A DNA stretch of 19,548 bases from Chamaesiphon sp. (lineage in GTDB: Bacteria > Cyanobacteriota > Cyanobacteriia > Cyanobacteriales > Chamaesiphonaceae), in contig JAJAYU010000173.1 of NCBI GenBank assembly GCA_026786125.1, forward strand, positions 1 through 19,548, read 5' to 3'. The notes under the pieces were generated by a model. That model worked only from the letters and a program-made list of their open reading frames with translations. It ran no database searches and had not been told where the DNA came from. The translations under genes and the position numbers were made by a program. This document shows, in pieces, positions 1 to 7,379 of this stretch (position 1 is its first letter; each line of letters begins with the position of its first letter).

Positions 1-1
1 A

Positions 2-391
2 GCTACTGCTAGCTTGAACGCTGCAAAAGGCTTGACTGCTAAAGCTGATGCTCTAGCTAATGGCGCGGCTGATGCTGTGTACAAGAAATTTCCCTACACC
101 ACCACAATGTCGGGTCCTAACTTTGCCGCTACTTCAACTGGTAAAGCCAAGTGTGTGCGTGACATTGGTTATTATCTCCGCATGGTTACTTACTGCTGTG
201 TAGTTGGCGGTACTGGTCCTATGGATGACTACCTCTTGGGTGGTTTGGCTGAAATCAACAAAACTTTTGACCTATCTCCTAGTTGGTATGTTGAAGCTCT
301 TAAGTACATCAAAGCAAACCACGGTTTGTCTGGCGATGCTGCGGTAGAAGCTAACTCCTACATCGACTATGCAATTAACTCCTTGAGCTAA
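2..391 (+). CDS. cpcA: C-phycocyanin alpha subunit, 3' part (5' end outside window)
   Basis: Light-harvesting biliprotein of the phycobilisome rods; it pairs with CpcB and carries one phycocyanobilin. The frame is open from base 2, reading A-T-A-S-L-N-A-A-K, and gives 129 residues to the TAA at 389-391. The family is about 162 residues long, so roughly 33 N-terminal residues lie outside the window; the in-frame TTG at base 14 is not a start. Family hallmarks are [19 protein letters not shown], with the bilin-attaching cysteine (alpha-84) encoded at 152-154, then [10 protein letters not shown] and the C-terminal [14 protein letters not shown]. The leucine usual after the second Cys of this block is here another Cys (TYCC). 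A strong terminator and the cpcE lyase gene follow, the usual cpc operon order. Identification is near certain from direct family resemblance. Confidence 0.96.
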   Translation, partial: ATASLNAAKGLTAKADALANGAADAVYKKFPYTTTMSGPNFAATSTGKAKCVRDIGYYLRMVTYCCVVGGTGPMDDYLLGGLAEINKTFDLSPSWYVEALKYIKANHGLSGDAAVEANSYIDYAINSLS

Positions 392-401
392 TTCATTGAT
401 A

Positions 402-470
402 TCCCCCGAAGTTATTTCCGGTTGCTTGCGGTTTCGTTGGCGAAGGGAAATAGCTTCGGGGGATTTTTTT
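402..470 (+). terminator. Intrinsic terminator after cpcA
   Basis: An 18-bp stem is formed by 402-419 (begins tcccccgaag) and 446-463 (ends cttcggggga), with a single G-U pair and a 26-nt loop. Seven T residues follow at 464-470. It lies 10 bp after the cpcA stop and before cpcE, so it probably ends most cpc structural transcripts and lets a minor read-through reach the lyase gene. Confidence 0.9.
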
Positions 471-503
471 GGCTATTAATAGTTATAAGTACGAGTAGAA
501 ATT

Positions 504-1319
504 ATGGATGATGAATCGGCGATTCAAGCTGGAGAACCACTGACTATTGTACAAGCGATCGAGAATCTCAGTGTTGAAGATTTGGGACTGCGAGTATATG
601 CAGCTTGGTGGCTGGGCAAATTTCGGGTCAACGATCCGGCGGCTGTAGCTGGATTAATTAATGCATTGCAAGATCGAGCAGATCGCACGCCGGAAGGCGG
701 TTATCCACTGCGTCGAAATGCAGCCAGAGCATTGGGTAAATTGGGCGATCTTCAGGCTGTTCCAGCTCTAATCGAGTGTTTAGATTGCGCTGATTTTTAT
801 GTGCGCGAGGCGGCGGCGCAGGCTCTAGAAATGCTCGAAGATCCTCGCTGTATTCCACATTTGACGCAGATTTTAGCTGCATCCGTACAGGATGGTAAGT
901 TGCTACCACAGGGCGAAGATTTTTCGCAGCCATATGATTCAATCCTCGAAGCATTAGGTACATTGGGCGTAACAACTGCCGTACCACTAATTCAACCATT
1001 TCTCGAACATCCAATTCCACGGATTCAGTATGCCGGATTGCGGGCTATGTACCAATTGACCCAGGATGCCGTTTATGGCGATCAATTAGTACTCGCTTTA
1101 TCAAATAGCGATTTGCAAGTCAGAAGGGCACTTCTGGCTGATTTAGGGGCAATTGGGTATCTTCCCGCTGCCGTGCCGATCTCTCAGGCTCATGCCGAGA
1201 ATAGTCTCAAGCTCATCGCCCTTAAAGGCATCCTAGAAAGCCAAATTACACTCTCACCATCCGACAGGTTATCGGATGGTGCGGTACAAGTGATGCAATT
1301 AATGGATGATTTGCTGTAA
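504..1319 (+). CDS. cpcE: Phycocyanobilin lyase, CpcE subunit
   Basis: CpcE works with CpcF to attach phycocyanobilin to Cys84 of CpcA. The 271-residue product is a HEAT/PBS-lyase repeat protein: YAAWWLGKFRV (about residues 33-43), GGYPLRRNAARALGKLGD (about 65-82), CLDCADFYVREAAAQALEML, then EALGTLG and AENSLKLIALKGILE near the C-terminus. These blocks match the CpcE family closely, and the length is usual. The ATG at 504 is the first in frame and has only a weak purine stretch (gagtagaa) before it. The gene sits 112 bp after cpcA, across a strong terminator, so lyase is likely made at a lower level than its substrate. No cpcF follows in the window; the next genes are on the other strand. Confidence 0.94.
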   Translation: MDDESAIQAGEPLTIVQAIENLSVEDLGLRVYAAWWLGKFRVNDPAAVAGLINALQDRADRTPEGGYPLRRNAARALGKLGDLQAVPALIECLDCADFYVREAAAQALEMLEDPRCIPHLTQILAASVQDGKLLPQGEDFSQPYDSILEALGTLGVTTAVPLIQPFLEHPIPRIQYAGLRAMYQLTQDAVYGDQLVLALSNSDLQVRRALLADLGAIGYLPAAVPISQAHAENSLKLIALKGILESQITLSPSDRLSDGAVQVMQLMDDLL

Positions 1320-1382
1320 TCGGTAAGTTGAAAAACACCTAAATCAAAATACTGACAACCCTAAGCCTAAAGCCTAATTCAG

Positions 1383-1571
1383 CTACTTGGAATTCTTCAC
1401 AGCGGTCATAAACAAGAAAGCTGTCAGGGGAATAGAGGCGGCTAAAATACTGCCTGTGACTGCCATCCCCAATTCAGGTGTGCCAGAACTAAGTTCAAAT
1501 ACCGAGCCGACTGCGGCAATTGCGGAAATCGAAGCACCAAGCAAACAGATACCAGTTAGAGGGGTGTACAT
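1383..1571 (-). CDS. Small two-helix membrane protein, function unknown
   Basis: A 62-residue hydrophobic protein. Two likely membrane helices are seen at about residues 5-26 (LTGICLLGASISAIAAVGSV) and 36-57 (VTGSILAASIPLTAFLFMTA), joined by a short FELSSGTPE loop, with a basic tail KNSK. The ATG lies 6 bp after the def stop codon, and GGAG occurs 13 nt upstream inside the def 3' end, so it is probably the second gene of a def operon. I do not recognise a named family. The opposite strand holds a slightly longer open frame (1387-1605), but that product is not membrane-like or family-like and has no operon context. The hydrophobic pattern and tight linkage favour this strand. Confidence 0.7.
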   Translation of the reverse strand: MYTPLTGICLLGASISAIAAVGSVFELSSGTPELGMAVTGSILAASIPLTAFLFMTAVKNSK

Positions 1572-1577
1572 GAACGG

Positions 1578-2153
1578 TTACTTTGCTCCGGAAGTGAGGT
1601 GTTGAACGTGTTGCAGGGAGAAACCTTTTTTCTTGAGTTCCTCGGTGAGGGCGAGTTCATTTTCGACTCGATCGACAAATAATACCCCAGTCAGATGATC
1701 TAGTTCGTGTTGAATGGCACGGGCGAGTAAGCCGTCAGCCTTAAGACTGCGGGGACGACCGGATTCGTCTCTGTAAGCCAATTCGATCGTTTCTGGACGC
1801 TCGACATCTAAATAAACTCCAGGAATACTTAGACACCCTTCTTGGTCTTTGCACAGGGTTTTGCCGTACTTTTTAATAGTAGGGTTAATCAAAATCAACG
1901 GCGGAATTTCTGGTTTTTCTAGCTCAGTATCGATCACAATCAGTTGCTTGTTGATGCCAACTTGAGGTGCTGCTAGACCGATCCCATCGGCACTATACAT
2001 AGTTTGGAGCATCGCTACGATTGTCCGGCGGATATCTTCATCCACACTGGCAATGCGTTTGGCAGCTTGACGCAAGACTCGATCGCCCAGATAGTGAATA
2101 TCTAGCGGTGGTTTAGCTAATTTTTTCTTTTCAACGAGGATTGATGTTGTCAT
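1578..2153 (-). CDS. def: Peptide deformylase
   Basis: Removes the N-formyl group from the initiator methionine of nascent proteins; cytoplasmic metalloenzyme. All three signature motifs are present in the 191-residue product: GIGLAAPQVG (57-66), EGCLSIP (105-111) and QHELDHL (148-154). The metal ligands are Cys107, His149 and His153, and the catalytic acid is Glu150. An N-terminal extension of about 15 basic residues (VEKKKLAKPP) precedes the core, as in many cyanobacterial deformylases. The ATG at 2151-2153 is the natural start. A small membrane-protein gene follows at 6 bp. Identification is certain from motifs; no unusual residue was seen. Confidence 0.97.
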   Translation of the reverse strand: MTTSILVEKKKLAKPPLDIHYLGDRVLRQAAKRIASVDEDIRRTIVAMLQTMYSADGIGLAAPQVGINKQLIVIDTELEKPEIPPLILINPTIKKYGKTLCKDQEGCLSIPGVYLDVERPETIELAYRDESGRPRSLKADGLLARAIQHELDHLTGVLFVDRVENELALTEELKKKGFSLQHVQHLTSGAK

Positions 2154-2298
2154 TGACGAGTGATTGGGAGCGATGATATGTGGAGTTATATCTCTCCATC
2201 ACTACTAATTTTAACAGGATTTAGCAATACAAGATCTTAACTCCCAAGGTCTACTCAGGATTTAGATGGTTTGGCGGATGTGCGTTCCTCGGATTCCC

Positions 2299-2349
2299 CG
2301 TAAGCGCAAAGCGCAGGCTACACCAACGCGTAGCGTCTCGCAGAGAGGG
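2299..2349. repeat. Short dispersed repeat with cgcgtagcgtct core
   Basis: A G/C-rich block in the 218-bp def-cobU spacer. It contains the small palindrome gcgcaaagcgc and the 12-mer cgcgtagcgtct (2327-2338) followed by cgcagagagg. The same 12-mer occurs twice more at 4352-4363 and 4386-4397. This looks like one of the short interspersed repeats common between cyanobacterial genes; no coding or RNA function is evident. Confidence 0.6.
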
Positions 2350-2371
2350 TTTAGCGCACCAAGCAGGATTT

Positions 2372-2947
2372 TCAGGATTGAGTTGCCTGTGCCATATCAC
2401 TCTTAACGTCCAACTTAGTCCCCAATTGAGATAGGTTTAAAACATGACCGCCAGTGACCAAATAAACGGTGGTGGAGATCGATCCAGTTTGGCGCGTTAA
2501 CATCCCTAACCTGTCGCGAAATAATCTGCCACTGGCATATTCGGGCACTACGCCCCAACCAGTTTCTTCGGCTACCAAAATTGTCGTGCCCAAACTATGT
2601 GTTAATTTGGCGAGCAAGTTTTGAGTGAGCTGCTCCCATTCGGAGTCAGATCGATCGAGTAAATTTGCTACCCAAGTACCGAGAGAATCGACTAACAGAC
2701 AGTCTGAGAGCTGGGCATTACCAATCTCTGTTGCCAGATCTTCGATCACGGCTACAGTCTGCCAGGTAGCAGGGCGGCGTTGCTGAAGACGTAAAATTCG
2801 AGCTTGCCATTCCAAGTCAGTTGGATCTATAGTTGCTGTGGCAATATAAGTCACCACCTTACCACTTTCGATCGCCAGAGTCTCTGCCCATTCACTCTTG
2901 CCACACCGCGCTGCACCTGTAACTAGAATTAGTTGTTGTTCACTCAC
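2372..2947 (-). CDS. cobU: Adenosylcobinamide kinase / adenosylcobinamide-phosphate guanylyltransferase (CobU), guanylylation His missing
   Basis: CobU phosphorylates adenosylcobinamide and then transfers GMP to it, in nucleotide-loop assembly of B12. The 191-residue protein shows the P-loop GAARCGKS (11-18), YIATATIDP (34-42), LLVDSLGTWVANLL and EETGWGVVPEYASGRLFRD, all typical of the family. In the usual R-I-x-x-H-x(3)-R-P block the histidine that carries GMP is replaced by leucine: R50-I-L-R-L54-Q-Q-R-R-P. Kinase function should remain; the guanylyltransferase step is doubtful. The start is GTG at 2945-2947; an ATG five bases upstream is out of frame and stops at once. The gene is divergent from the unknown gene at 3015. 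No other cobalamin gene is in the window. Confidence 0.9.
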   Translation of the reverse strand: MSEQQLILVTGAARCGKSEWAETLAIESGKVVTYIATATIDPTDLEWQARILRLQQRRPATWQTVAVIEDLATEIGNAQLSDCLLVDSLGTWVANLLDRSDSEWEQLTQNLLAKLTHSLGTTILVAEETGWGVVPEYASGRLFRDRLGMLTRQTGSISTTVYLVTGGHVLNLSQLGTKLDVKSDMAQATQS

Positions 2948-3014
2948 TTCATTTACTCTGAAATTTACGACCTAGATTCTCATTATCGTGCTATTAACTA
3001 TTAACTGACTTAAT

Positions 3015-3536
3015 ATGTCAATATCCATAGACCATAACTCAGATATAGACTCCCAACTAGCCCATATTCAGATCCCAAAATTTAGTGGTTTGCGTCAAGA
3101 TGCCAACCCAATTTTGGCAGCGCACATGCTCCAAGAAATGTATAAAATGGTCACAGAATGGCAACAAGAACTCGAACAGATCGAGCGTGAAAGTTTTAAT
3201 GTTACAGCTAGTGGAACAGTTCTAGCTGGTTGGTTAGAATCTCGCACTTTCAAGCGCGGCTCTACAGGGACTGAAATTCCAACTCCTTATACTACCGTTG
3301 ATGCGATCGCTTTAACAGATGTAGATCCTCAAGCTGGCTATCGGTTGTGTGGATTGGATGAGGATGGTAAACTCTGGACACGTCCTTGTGCGATGGCGGA
3401 AATTTTGATTGTGAGTAGATCGCTCGCTCGTTATCAACAGTTAAAAGATTTGACCGATCGGAAACAACAAATCGAACAATATATTCGCCAAGTGCTGGAA
3501 GATCTGGTTCATCTTCGGCTCAAGTTAGAAGATTAG
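3015..3536 (+). CDS. Hypothetical protein, 173 residues
   Basis: I do not recognise this family. The product is soluble, with no signal peptide or membrane segment. Helical, charged stretches at about residues 36-60 (HMLQEMYKMVTEWQQELEQI) and 135-172 (ARYQQLKDLTDRKQQIEQYI onward) suggest coiled-coil ends around a central region containing DVDPQAGYRLCGLDEDGKLW (about 102-121). That middle looks like a small beta fold that could bind another protein. The ATG at 3015 is the first in frame, 67 bp from the divergent cobU start, and lacks a clear Shine-Dalgarno. Codon use resembles its neighbours and the frame is intact, so it is probably a genuine, lineage-specific gene. A degenerate hairpin repeat follows its stop. 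Confidence 0.8.
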   Translation: MSISIDHNSDIDSQLAHIQIPKFSGLRQDANPILAAHMLQEMYKMVTEWQQELEQIERESFNVTASGTVLAGWLESRTFKRGSTGTEIPTPYTTVDAIALTDVDPQAGYRLCGLDEDGKLWTRPCAMAEILIVSRSLARYQQLKDLTDRKQQIEQYIRQVLEDLVHLRLKLED

Positions 3537-3548
3537 GCTTTAGGTTTT

Positions 3549-3576
3549 AGGTTTTTATTCTTCAACCTGACCTACA
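3549..3576. repeat. Degenerate copy of the ttcattcttcaaccc hairpin repeat
   Basis: The segment aggtttttattcttcaacct, followed by gacctaca, resembles the two better copies at 4258-4287 and 4305-4334. It can fold as a weak aggtt/aacct hairpin. It lies between the convergent ends of the 173-residue gene and the DUF2939 gene, so it may help end transcription; this is inference. Confidence 0.4.
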
Positions 3577-3589
3577 TGTCTATTCGAGA

Positions 3590-4150
3590 TCAAATCTCGA
3601 CCAACTTAGAAATATCAATTCCTGATAATTTCCAAGCTAATCCGTCGCGTTTTAGAATCAGACTGACATTTTTAGATCGATCAACTTTATCGGTAATATT
3701 TACCACAAAGCGATCGAATGATTCATAGCCCATTTTAATATCTGATTTAGCAATATCTCGATCGAGATTAGCCAGATCGATTTTAGCTCCAGGTACTTTG
3801 TCATGGATCAACTGATCCAATCCTTCGGGGGTAATTAGCTTGTCCACCATTGGACTCACCATTTTTTCGACCAGTTCTGGAGTCATTCTTGGGCTTGCCA
3901 ATTTACCGCCTTCATTTCCAGTGCTAGCTCCAGCCATTTGTTTGAATACTTGAGCTTTAACATTTTCTTTAATACTTACCCGCAGTTCAGGGAAGTCAAT
4001 TTCTTTTACTAAAGCATCGACATTTTGATTCTCTGTCGCATTTCGCATATTGTTGAGTGTGATATAGGGAGAATAATAAATCCCTCCACCTGCGATTGCC
4101 ACAGCTCCAAGAATCGCGCTAGCAGCAATAATAACTACTTTTCGATCCAT
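3590..4150 (-). CDS. Membrane-anchored DUF2939-type protein
   Basis: A 186-residue protein with a basic start (MDRK) and one membrane helix at about residues 5-27 (VVIIAASAILGAVAIAGGGI), without a cleavage motif, so probably an anchored extracytoplasmic protein. Directly after the helix comes YYSPYITLNNMRNATENQNVDALVKEIDFPELRVSIKENV, the N-terminal signature I associate with DUF2939: a short helix pair, then the F-P-x-L-R-x-S-[IL]-K block. The middle (about 65-110) is rich in Met, Pro and Lys, and the C-terminus (FDRFVVNITD, then LILKRDGLAWKLSGIDIS) is beta-like. The function of the family is unknown. It follows argJ on the same strand but 268 bp away across repeats, so joint transcription is uncertain. 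Confidence 0.8.
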   Translation of the reverse strand: MDRKVVIIAASAILGAVAIAGGGIYYSPYITLNNMRNATENQNVDALVKEIDFPELRVSIKENVKAQVFKQMAGASTGNEGGKLASPRMTPELVEKMVSPMVDKLITPEGLDQLIHDKVPGAKIDLANLDRDIAKSDIKMGYESFDRFVVNITDKVDRSKNVSLILKRDGLAWKLSGIDISKLVEI

Positions 4151-4257
4151 TAACTTTTGGTGTTCAATAAATAACTAGCTTAATCATAGTAATCCCAAAT
4201 GAAAAGCTTCATGCCCGCTCTGTAGAAATTAAGCTTCTCATTTAGGTGTGTTGGGTT

Positions 4258-4334
4258 GTTGGGTTTCATTCTTCAACCCAACCTACATACTCTTTGCTGA
4301 GTGTGTTGGGTTTCATTCTTCAGCCCAACCTACA
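4258..4334. repeat. Two copies of a 30-bp hairpin repeat
   Basis: Copies at 4258-4287 and 4305-4334 each read gttgggtttcattcttca, then a/gcccaacctaca, and differ at one base. Each folds as an 8-bp stem (gttgggtt/aacccaac; one mismatch in copy 2) around a 9-nt loop. A degenerate third copy is at 3549-3576. They occupy the spacer between the argJ 3' end and the DUF2939 gene and may act as dispersed terminator-like elements. Confidence 0.7.
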
Positions 4335-4349
4335 GATCTACTTGTACTG

Positions 4350-4407
4350 TTCGCGTAGCGTCTGCCTTAGCAGAGCGTAGCCGTTCGCGTAGCGTCTCGA
4401 AGAGAAG
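4350..4407. repeat. Dispersed repeat, two ttcgcgtagcgtct units 34 bp apart
   Basis: Units at 4350-4363 and 4384-4397 are identical over 14 bp; the first is followed by a small tctgc/gcaga hairpin and the second by cgaagagaag. The core 12-mer also occurs at 2327-2338. The block ends just before the argJ stop codon and may affect the 3' end of the argJ mRNA. It looks like a cyanobacterial interspersed repeat, not a gene. Confidence 0.65.
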
Positions 4408-4418
4408 TATCCACCAAT

Positions 4419-5657
4419 TCACGTTGTATATTCAGCGTTGATTTTTACATAGTCATAGCTAAGATCGCAGCCCCAAGCAATCCCCGCACCATTGCCATTA
4501 CCAACACCTACAGAAATTAATACCGTGTCTGTTTTGAGGTATTCACCTTGACTGGCAGCTTTGAGATAATTACTCGCAGCAATTCGATCAAATGTCAAAG
4601 GTTGTCCATTGGTCATTAATTGAATATCACCCAATCGTACCGCCAAATTGTTTTGATCGAAAGGTACACCAGCTTTACCTGCCGCCATCGCAATTCTACC
4701 CCAATTGGGATCGTTGCCAAAGATTGCTGCTTTGAGCAAGGAAGATCCGGCAATTTCACGGGCGATTTGGCGTGCTTCTCGATCGCTATTTGTCCCCGAT
4801 ACTTGTACTTCAATTAGGCAAGTAGCACCCTCACCATCACGGGCAATTGCTCTAGCTAAATATTGACAAACAGCCGTGAGCATCGCTTCCAGTTTATCAG
4901 CGTCTACTCCAGGTTGGACGATCGCGGGTGTCCGTGATTCGCCATTTGCTAGGGCAATTAGGGTGTCATTGGTGCTGGTATCGCCATCCACAGTAACTTG
5001 ATTGAAACTCTTGTCAGCAGCGCGACTGAGCATTTGTTGCCATAGCGTCGTTGATACCGCCTCATCACAAGTCACAAACGCGAACATCGTCGCCATATTC
5101 GGATGGATCATCCCCGAACCCTTAGCCATGCCGCCAATTCGGACAACTCGATCGTCAATTGTAGTTTCTAAGGCGATCGATTTGCTCACCAAATCAGTAG
5201 TCATAATTGCCCTAGCCGCAGCATCACCCCCATCGCGAGTAGCTGCTGCCACCAACGGTGAAATTCCGGCGATGAGGGCATCCATTTTGATCCGTTGACC
5301 GATTACCCCTGTGGAGGCTAATAAGATCGCTCCTGGGTCAATGATCAGCGTGTGTGCGAGGGCATTTGCACAAGCGAGGGCATCATCCCAGCCAGCTTCG
5401 CCAGTCGCGGCATTAGCCTGTCCCGAATTGCAGAGAATGGCACGGGCACTAGGCTTAAGATCTAGTTGTTGACGGCAATACTCAACACAAGCAGCCCGAA
5501 CCTGGCTAGTAGTAAAGACTCCAGCCGCGATCGCATCCACATCGGACAATATCAACGCCAAATCGGGTAAACCAGAAGCTTTCAGCCCCGCTGTAATTCC
5601 CGCCGCTTTAAAGCCTCTTGGTGCCGTCACTCCCCCAGAAATCTCTTGCCAGTCCAT
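4419..5657 (-). CDS. argJ: Bifunctional ornithine acetyltransferase / N-acetylglutamate synthase
   Basis: ArgJ moves the acetyl group from N-acetylornithine to glutamate, and can also use acetyl-CoA, in the cyclic arginine pathway. It is made as a precursor that cuts itself into two chains. The 412-residue product has the family length and the blocks ILCNSGQANAATG (74-86), STGVIGQRI (115-123), KGSGMIHPNMATMFAF (179-194), TVDGDTSTNDT and NDPNWGRI, and ends NAEYTT. Self-cleavage should occur between Ala189 and Thr190, with Thr190 the nucleophile. The ATG at 5655-5657 gives the usual MDWQEISGGVTAPRGFKAAG start. The gene is divergent from tldD. All key residues appear present. Confidence 0.97.
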   Translation of the reverse strand: MDWQEISGGVTAPRGFKAAGITAGLKASGLPDLALILSDVDAIAAGVFTTSQVRAACVEYCRQQLDLKPSARAILCNSGQANAATGEAGWDDALACANALAHTLIIDPGAILLASTGVIGQRIKMDALIAGISPLVAAATRDGGDAAARAIMTTDLVSKSIALETTIDDRVVRIGGMAKGSGMIHPNMATMFAFVTCDEAVSTTLWQQMLSRAADKSFNQVTVDGDTSTNDTLIALANGESRTPAIVQPGVDADKLEAMLTAVCQYLARAIARDGEGATCLIEVQVSGTNSDREARQIAREIAGSSLLKAAIFGNDPNWGRIAMAAGKAGVPFDQNNLAVRLGDIQLMTNGQPLTFDRIAASNYLKAASQGEYLKTDTVLISVGVGNGNGAGIAWGCDLSYDYVKINAEYTT

Positions 5658-5728
5658 ATCTGTCTTTGGTCAATAGGTACTAAGTATCAGCATACTAGGT
5701 CACGATCGATCCCAGATCTATTTCTGTT

Positions 5729-5756
5729 TGTTACAATAAGTTAAGCATCCCAGGAG
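5729..5756 (+). promoter_or_regulatory. Candidate extended -10 promoter and ribosome binding site of tldD
   Basis: TGTTACAAT at 5729-5737 fits an extended -10 element (TG-n-TACAAT); no convincing -35 box is seen at the right distance. AGGAG at 5752-5756 lies 8 bp before the tldD ATG and is the clearest Shine-Dalgarno of the complete genes. Transcription would begin near 5744 and leave a leader of about 20 nt. Confidence 0.45.
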
Positions 5757-5764
5757 CAGTAGAT

Positions 5765-7249
5765 ATGACTATTTCGATCGATCCCAAGACTTTCCTCTTA
5801 TCCAAGCAACTACCAAGTCTGAGCTATGCACCCACTACCCATCGGTTCGATGAAACCTGGGAAGCTCCATTATCAACATTGCTGGGTTTGGGGCGAGCTG
5901 CGGGTGCAGATTTTGTTGAGTTTTTCTTAGAGCGATCGAATTATATTAGTTGTCTAGCTGAAGATGACCAAATTACGAGTATTGCGCCAAAGCTATCTAC
6001 AGGGGCAGGCGTACGGGTATTCAAAGGTAAGGCTGATTGCTATGTTAGCACCAATGATCTATCCTTCACAGGGCTAAAAGCAGCCTTAGAGAAGGCATTA
6101 GGGATTATGGCGTTGCACTTGCCTGCACCAAATTCTTATGTGCCGGAAATCAATCTGGAATTGTTGCGGGATTATGCAACGAAGAAGGGCAAGGATAGCT
6201 GGTTGGCTGAGTGTAGCTCGATGCAGGAGATGGCTGATGTGCTATTGGCGGCAAACGGCAAGATGAAGCAGACGGCTACACATATTCAATCCCGTCGGGC
6301 GGCTTATTTCCGCGATTGGCAAGAAGTTTTAGTTGCATCTAGCGATGGGACATTTGCACGAGATATTCGACTAACTCAGTCGGTAGGCTACAACTTATTA
6401 TGCGCTGATGGTGCCAATCGTTCTTCGATCGGGCAACGAGTTGGCGATACTAGCAATCCCAAATTCCTAGCTACCTGGGACTACACAGCGACGGCGGTAG
6501 ATGTGGCAGAGTCGGCAGGCAAGATGCTCTACGCTGACTATGTAGAATCTGGAACCTATCCGATTATTATGGCGAATCAGTTTGGTGGCGTGATTTTTCA
6601 TGAGGCTTGTGGACATTTGCTCGAAACTACCCAAATCGAGAAAAACACCACTCCGTTTGCAGAGATGATGGGACAGAAATTCGCTCACGAAAGTCTGACG
6701 GCTTGGGATGAAGGTTTGTCTGACAAAGCCTTCGGAACGATCGATATGGATGATGAAGGAATGCCTGCCCAACGAACATTATTGATCGAAAAAGGCATCC
6801 TCAAGAATTTTATCGCCGATCGAGCCGGATCGATCCGCACTGGACATCCCCGCACAGGTAGTGGACGACGGAATGGTTATGCTTATGCAGCCGCAAGTCG
6901 GATGCGGAATACTTATATCGCACCAGGTGAGCATAAAGTAGAGGAATTATTTAGCTCGATCGATAAGGGAATCTATTGTAAGAAAATGGGTGGTGGTAGT
7001 GTTGGTGCTACAGGGCAATTTAACTTCTCCGAGGATGAGGCTTATTTGATTGAGAATGGCAAGATTACCAAGCCGCTCAAAGGGGCGACGCTAATTGGTG
7101 AGGCGAAGGAAATCATGAATAAGATCTCGATGTGTTCGGAAGATTTAGGGTTGGCTGCGGGTTTCTGTGGTTCGGTTTGTGGCTGTGTTTATGTAACTGT
7201 TGGACAGCGTCATATTAAGGTTGATTCGATTACTGTCGGGGGCAGATAG
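5765..7249 (+). CDS. tldD: TldD metalloprotease subunit
   Basis: TldD is the catalytic partner of the TldD/TldE zinc protease that degrades or trims short unfolded peptides, including leaders of some modified peptides. The 494-residue product carries the metalloprotease motif HEACGH (279-284), with His279, Glu280 and His284, and the C-terminal third ligand Cys468 in AAGFCGS, followed by the typical [16 protein letters not shown] end. [21 protein letters not shown] (about 366-386) is another strong family block. The N-terminus is about 15 residues longer than bacterial relatives. The start is fixed by AGGAG at 5752. The partner pmbA/tldE follows 130 bp downstream on the same strand, so both halves of the protease are present. 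No RiPP precursor was recognised nearby. Confidence 0.95.
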   Translation: MTISIDPKTFLLSKQLPSLSYAPTTHRFDETWEAPLSTLLGLGRAAGADFVEFFLERSNYISCLAEDDQITSIAPKLSTGAGVRVFKGKADCYVSTNDLSFTGLKAALEKALGIMALHLPAPNSYVPEINLELLRDYATKKGKDSWLAECSSMQEMADVLLAANGKMKQTATHIQSRRAAYFRDWQEVLVASSDGTFARDIRLTQSVGYNLLCADGANRSSIGQRVGDTSNPKFLATWDYTATAVDVAESAGKMLYADYVESGTYPIIMANQFGGVIFHEACGHLLETTQIEKNTTPFAEMMGQKFAHESLTAWDEGLSDKAFGTIDMDDEGMPAQRTLLIEKGILKNFIADRAGSIRTGHPRTGSGRRNGYAYAAASRMRNTYIAPGEHKVEELFSSIDKGIYCKKMGGGSVGATGQFNFSEDEAYLIENGKITKPLKGATLIGEAKEIMNKISMCSEDLGLAAGFCGSVCGCVYVTVGQRHIKVDSITVGGR

Positions 7250-7273
7250 GATCTATCGCTTCCTGCTAGTGAG

Positions 7274-7336
7274 GTAGGGCGGGTTCAAATTAGATTTATA
7301 GCTACGTTCTAATTGATGGTATAAACCCGCCCCTAC
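7274..7336. repeat. Imperfect 63-bp inverted repeat between tldD and pmbA
   Basis: Outer arms gtagggcgggtt (7274-7285) and aacccgcccctac (7324-7336, one extra C) and inner arms aattaga (7288-7294) and tctaatt (7308-7314) can form a long imperfect hairpin. No T-run follows, so it is not a classic terminator. Elements with gtaggg(g)cgggtt ends are familiar between cyanobacterial genes and may be small non-autonomous mobile repeats; that origin is inference. Confidence 0.6.
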
Positions 7337-7345
7337 AGCATATTG

Positions 7346-7373
7346 AATTATCAATTATCAATTATCAATTAAT
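7346..7373. repeat. Tandem AATTATC heptamers before pmbA
   Basis: Three exact copies of AATTATC (7346-7366) and one altered copy, AATTAAT (7367-7373), lie directly in front of the pmbA start codon. The 7-bp array ends 6 bp before the ATG, so it takes the place where a Shine-Dalgarno would normally sit. Confidence 0.8.
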
Positions 7374-7379
7374 TCACCC

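Noticed and set aside
14..16. TTG at base 14 as start of the first gene
   Set aside because: The phycocyanin alpha frame is open to base 2 and the residues before it match the family, so the true start is outside the window.
1387..1605. 72-codon open frame on the plus strand opposite the small membrane protein
   Set aside because: The opposite strand gives a coherent two-helix membrane protein directly linked to def; this frame's product has no family-like features.
2154..2371. def-cobU spacer searched for a cobalamin riboswitch
   Set aside because: No B12-box-like conserved sequence was seen, and the spacer is after cobU, not before it; only a dispersed repeat was found.
5002..5298. 98-codon plus-strand frame inside argJ
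   Set aside because: Complement of a certain gene with no own signature.
7346..7373. Short tandem array considered as CRISPR or origin iterons
   Set aside because: Units are 7 bp with no spacers, and no replication or Cas genes are near.
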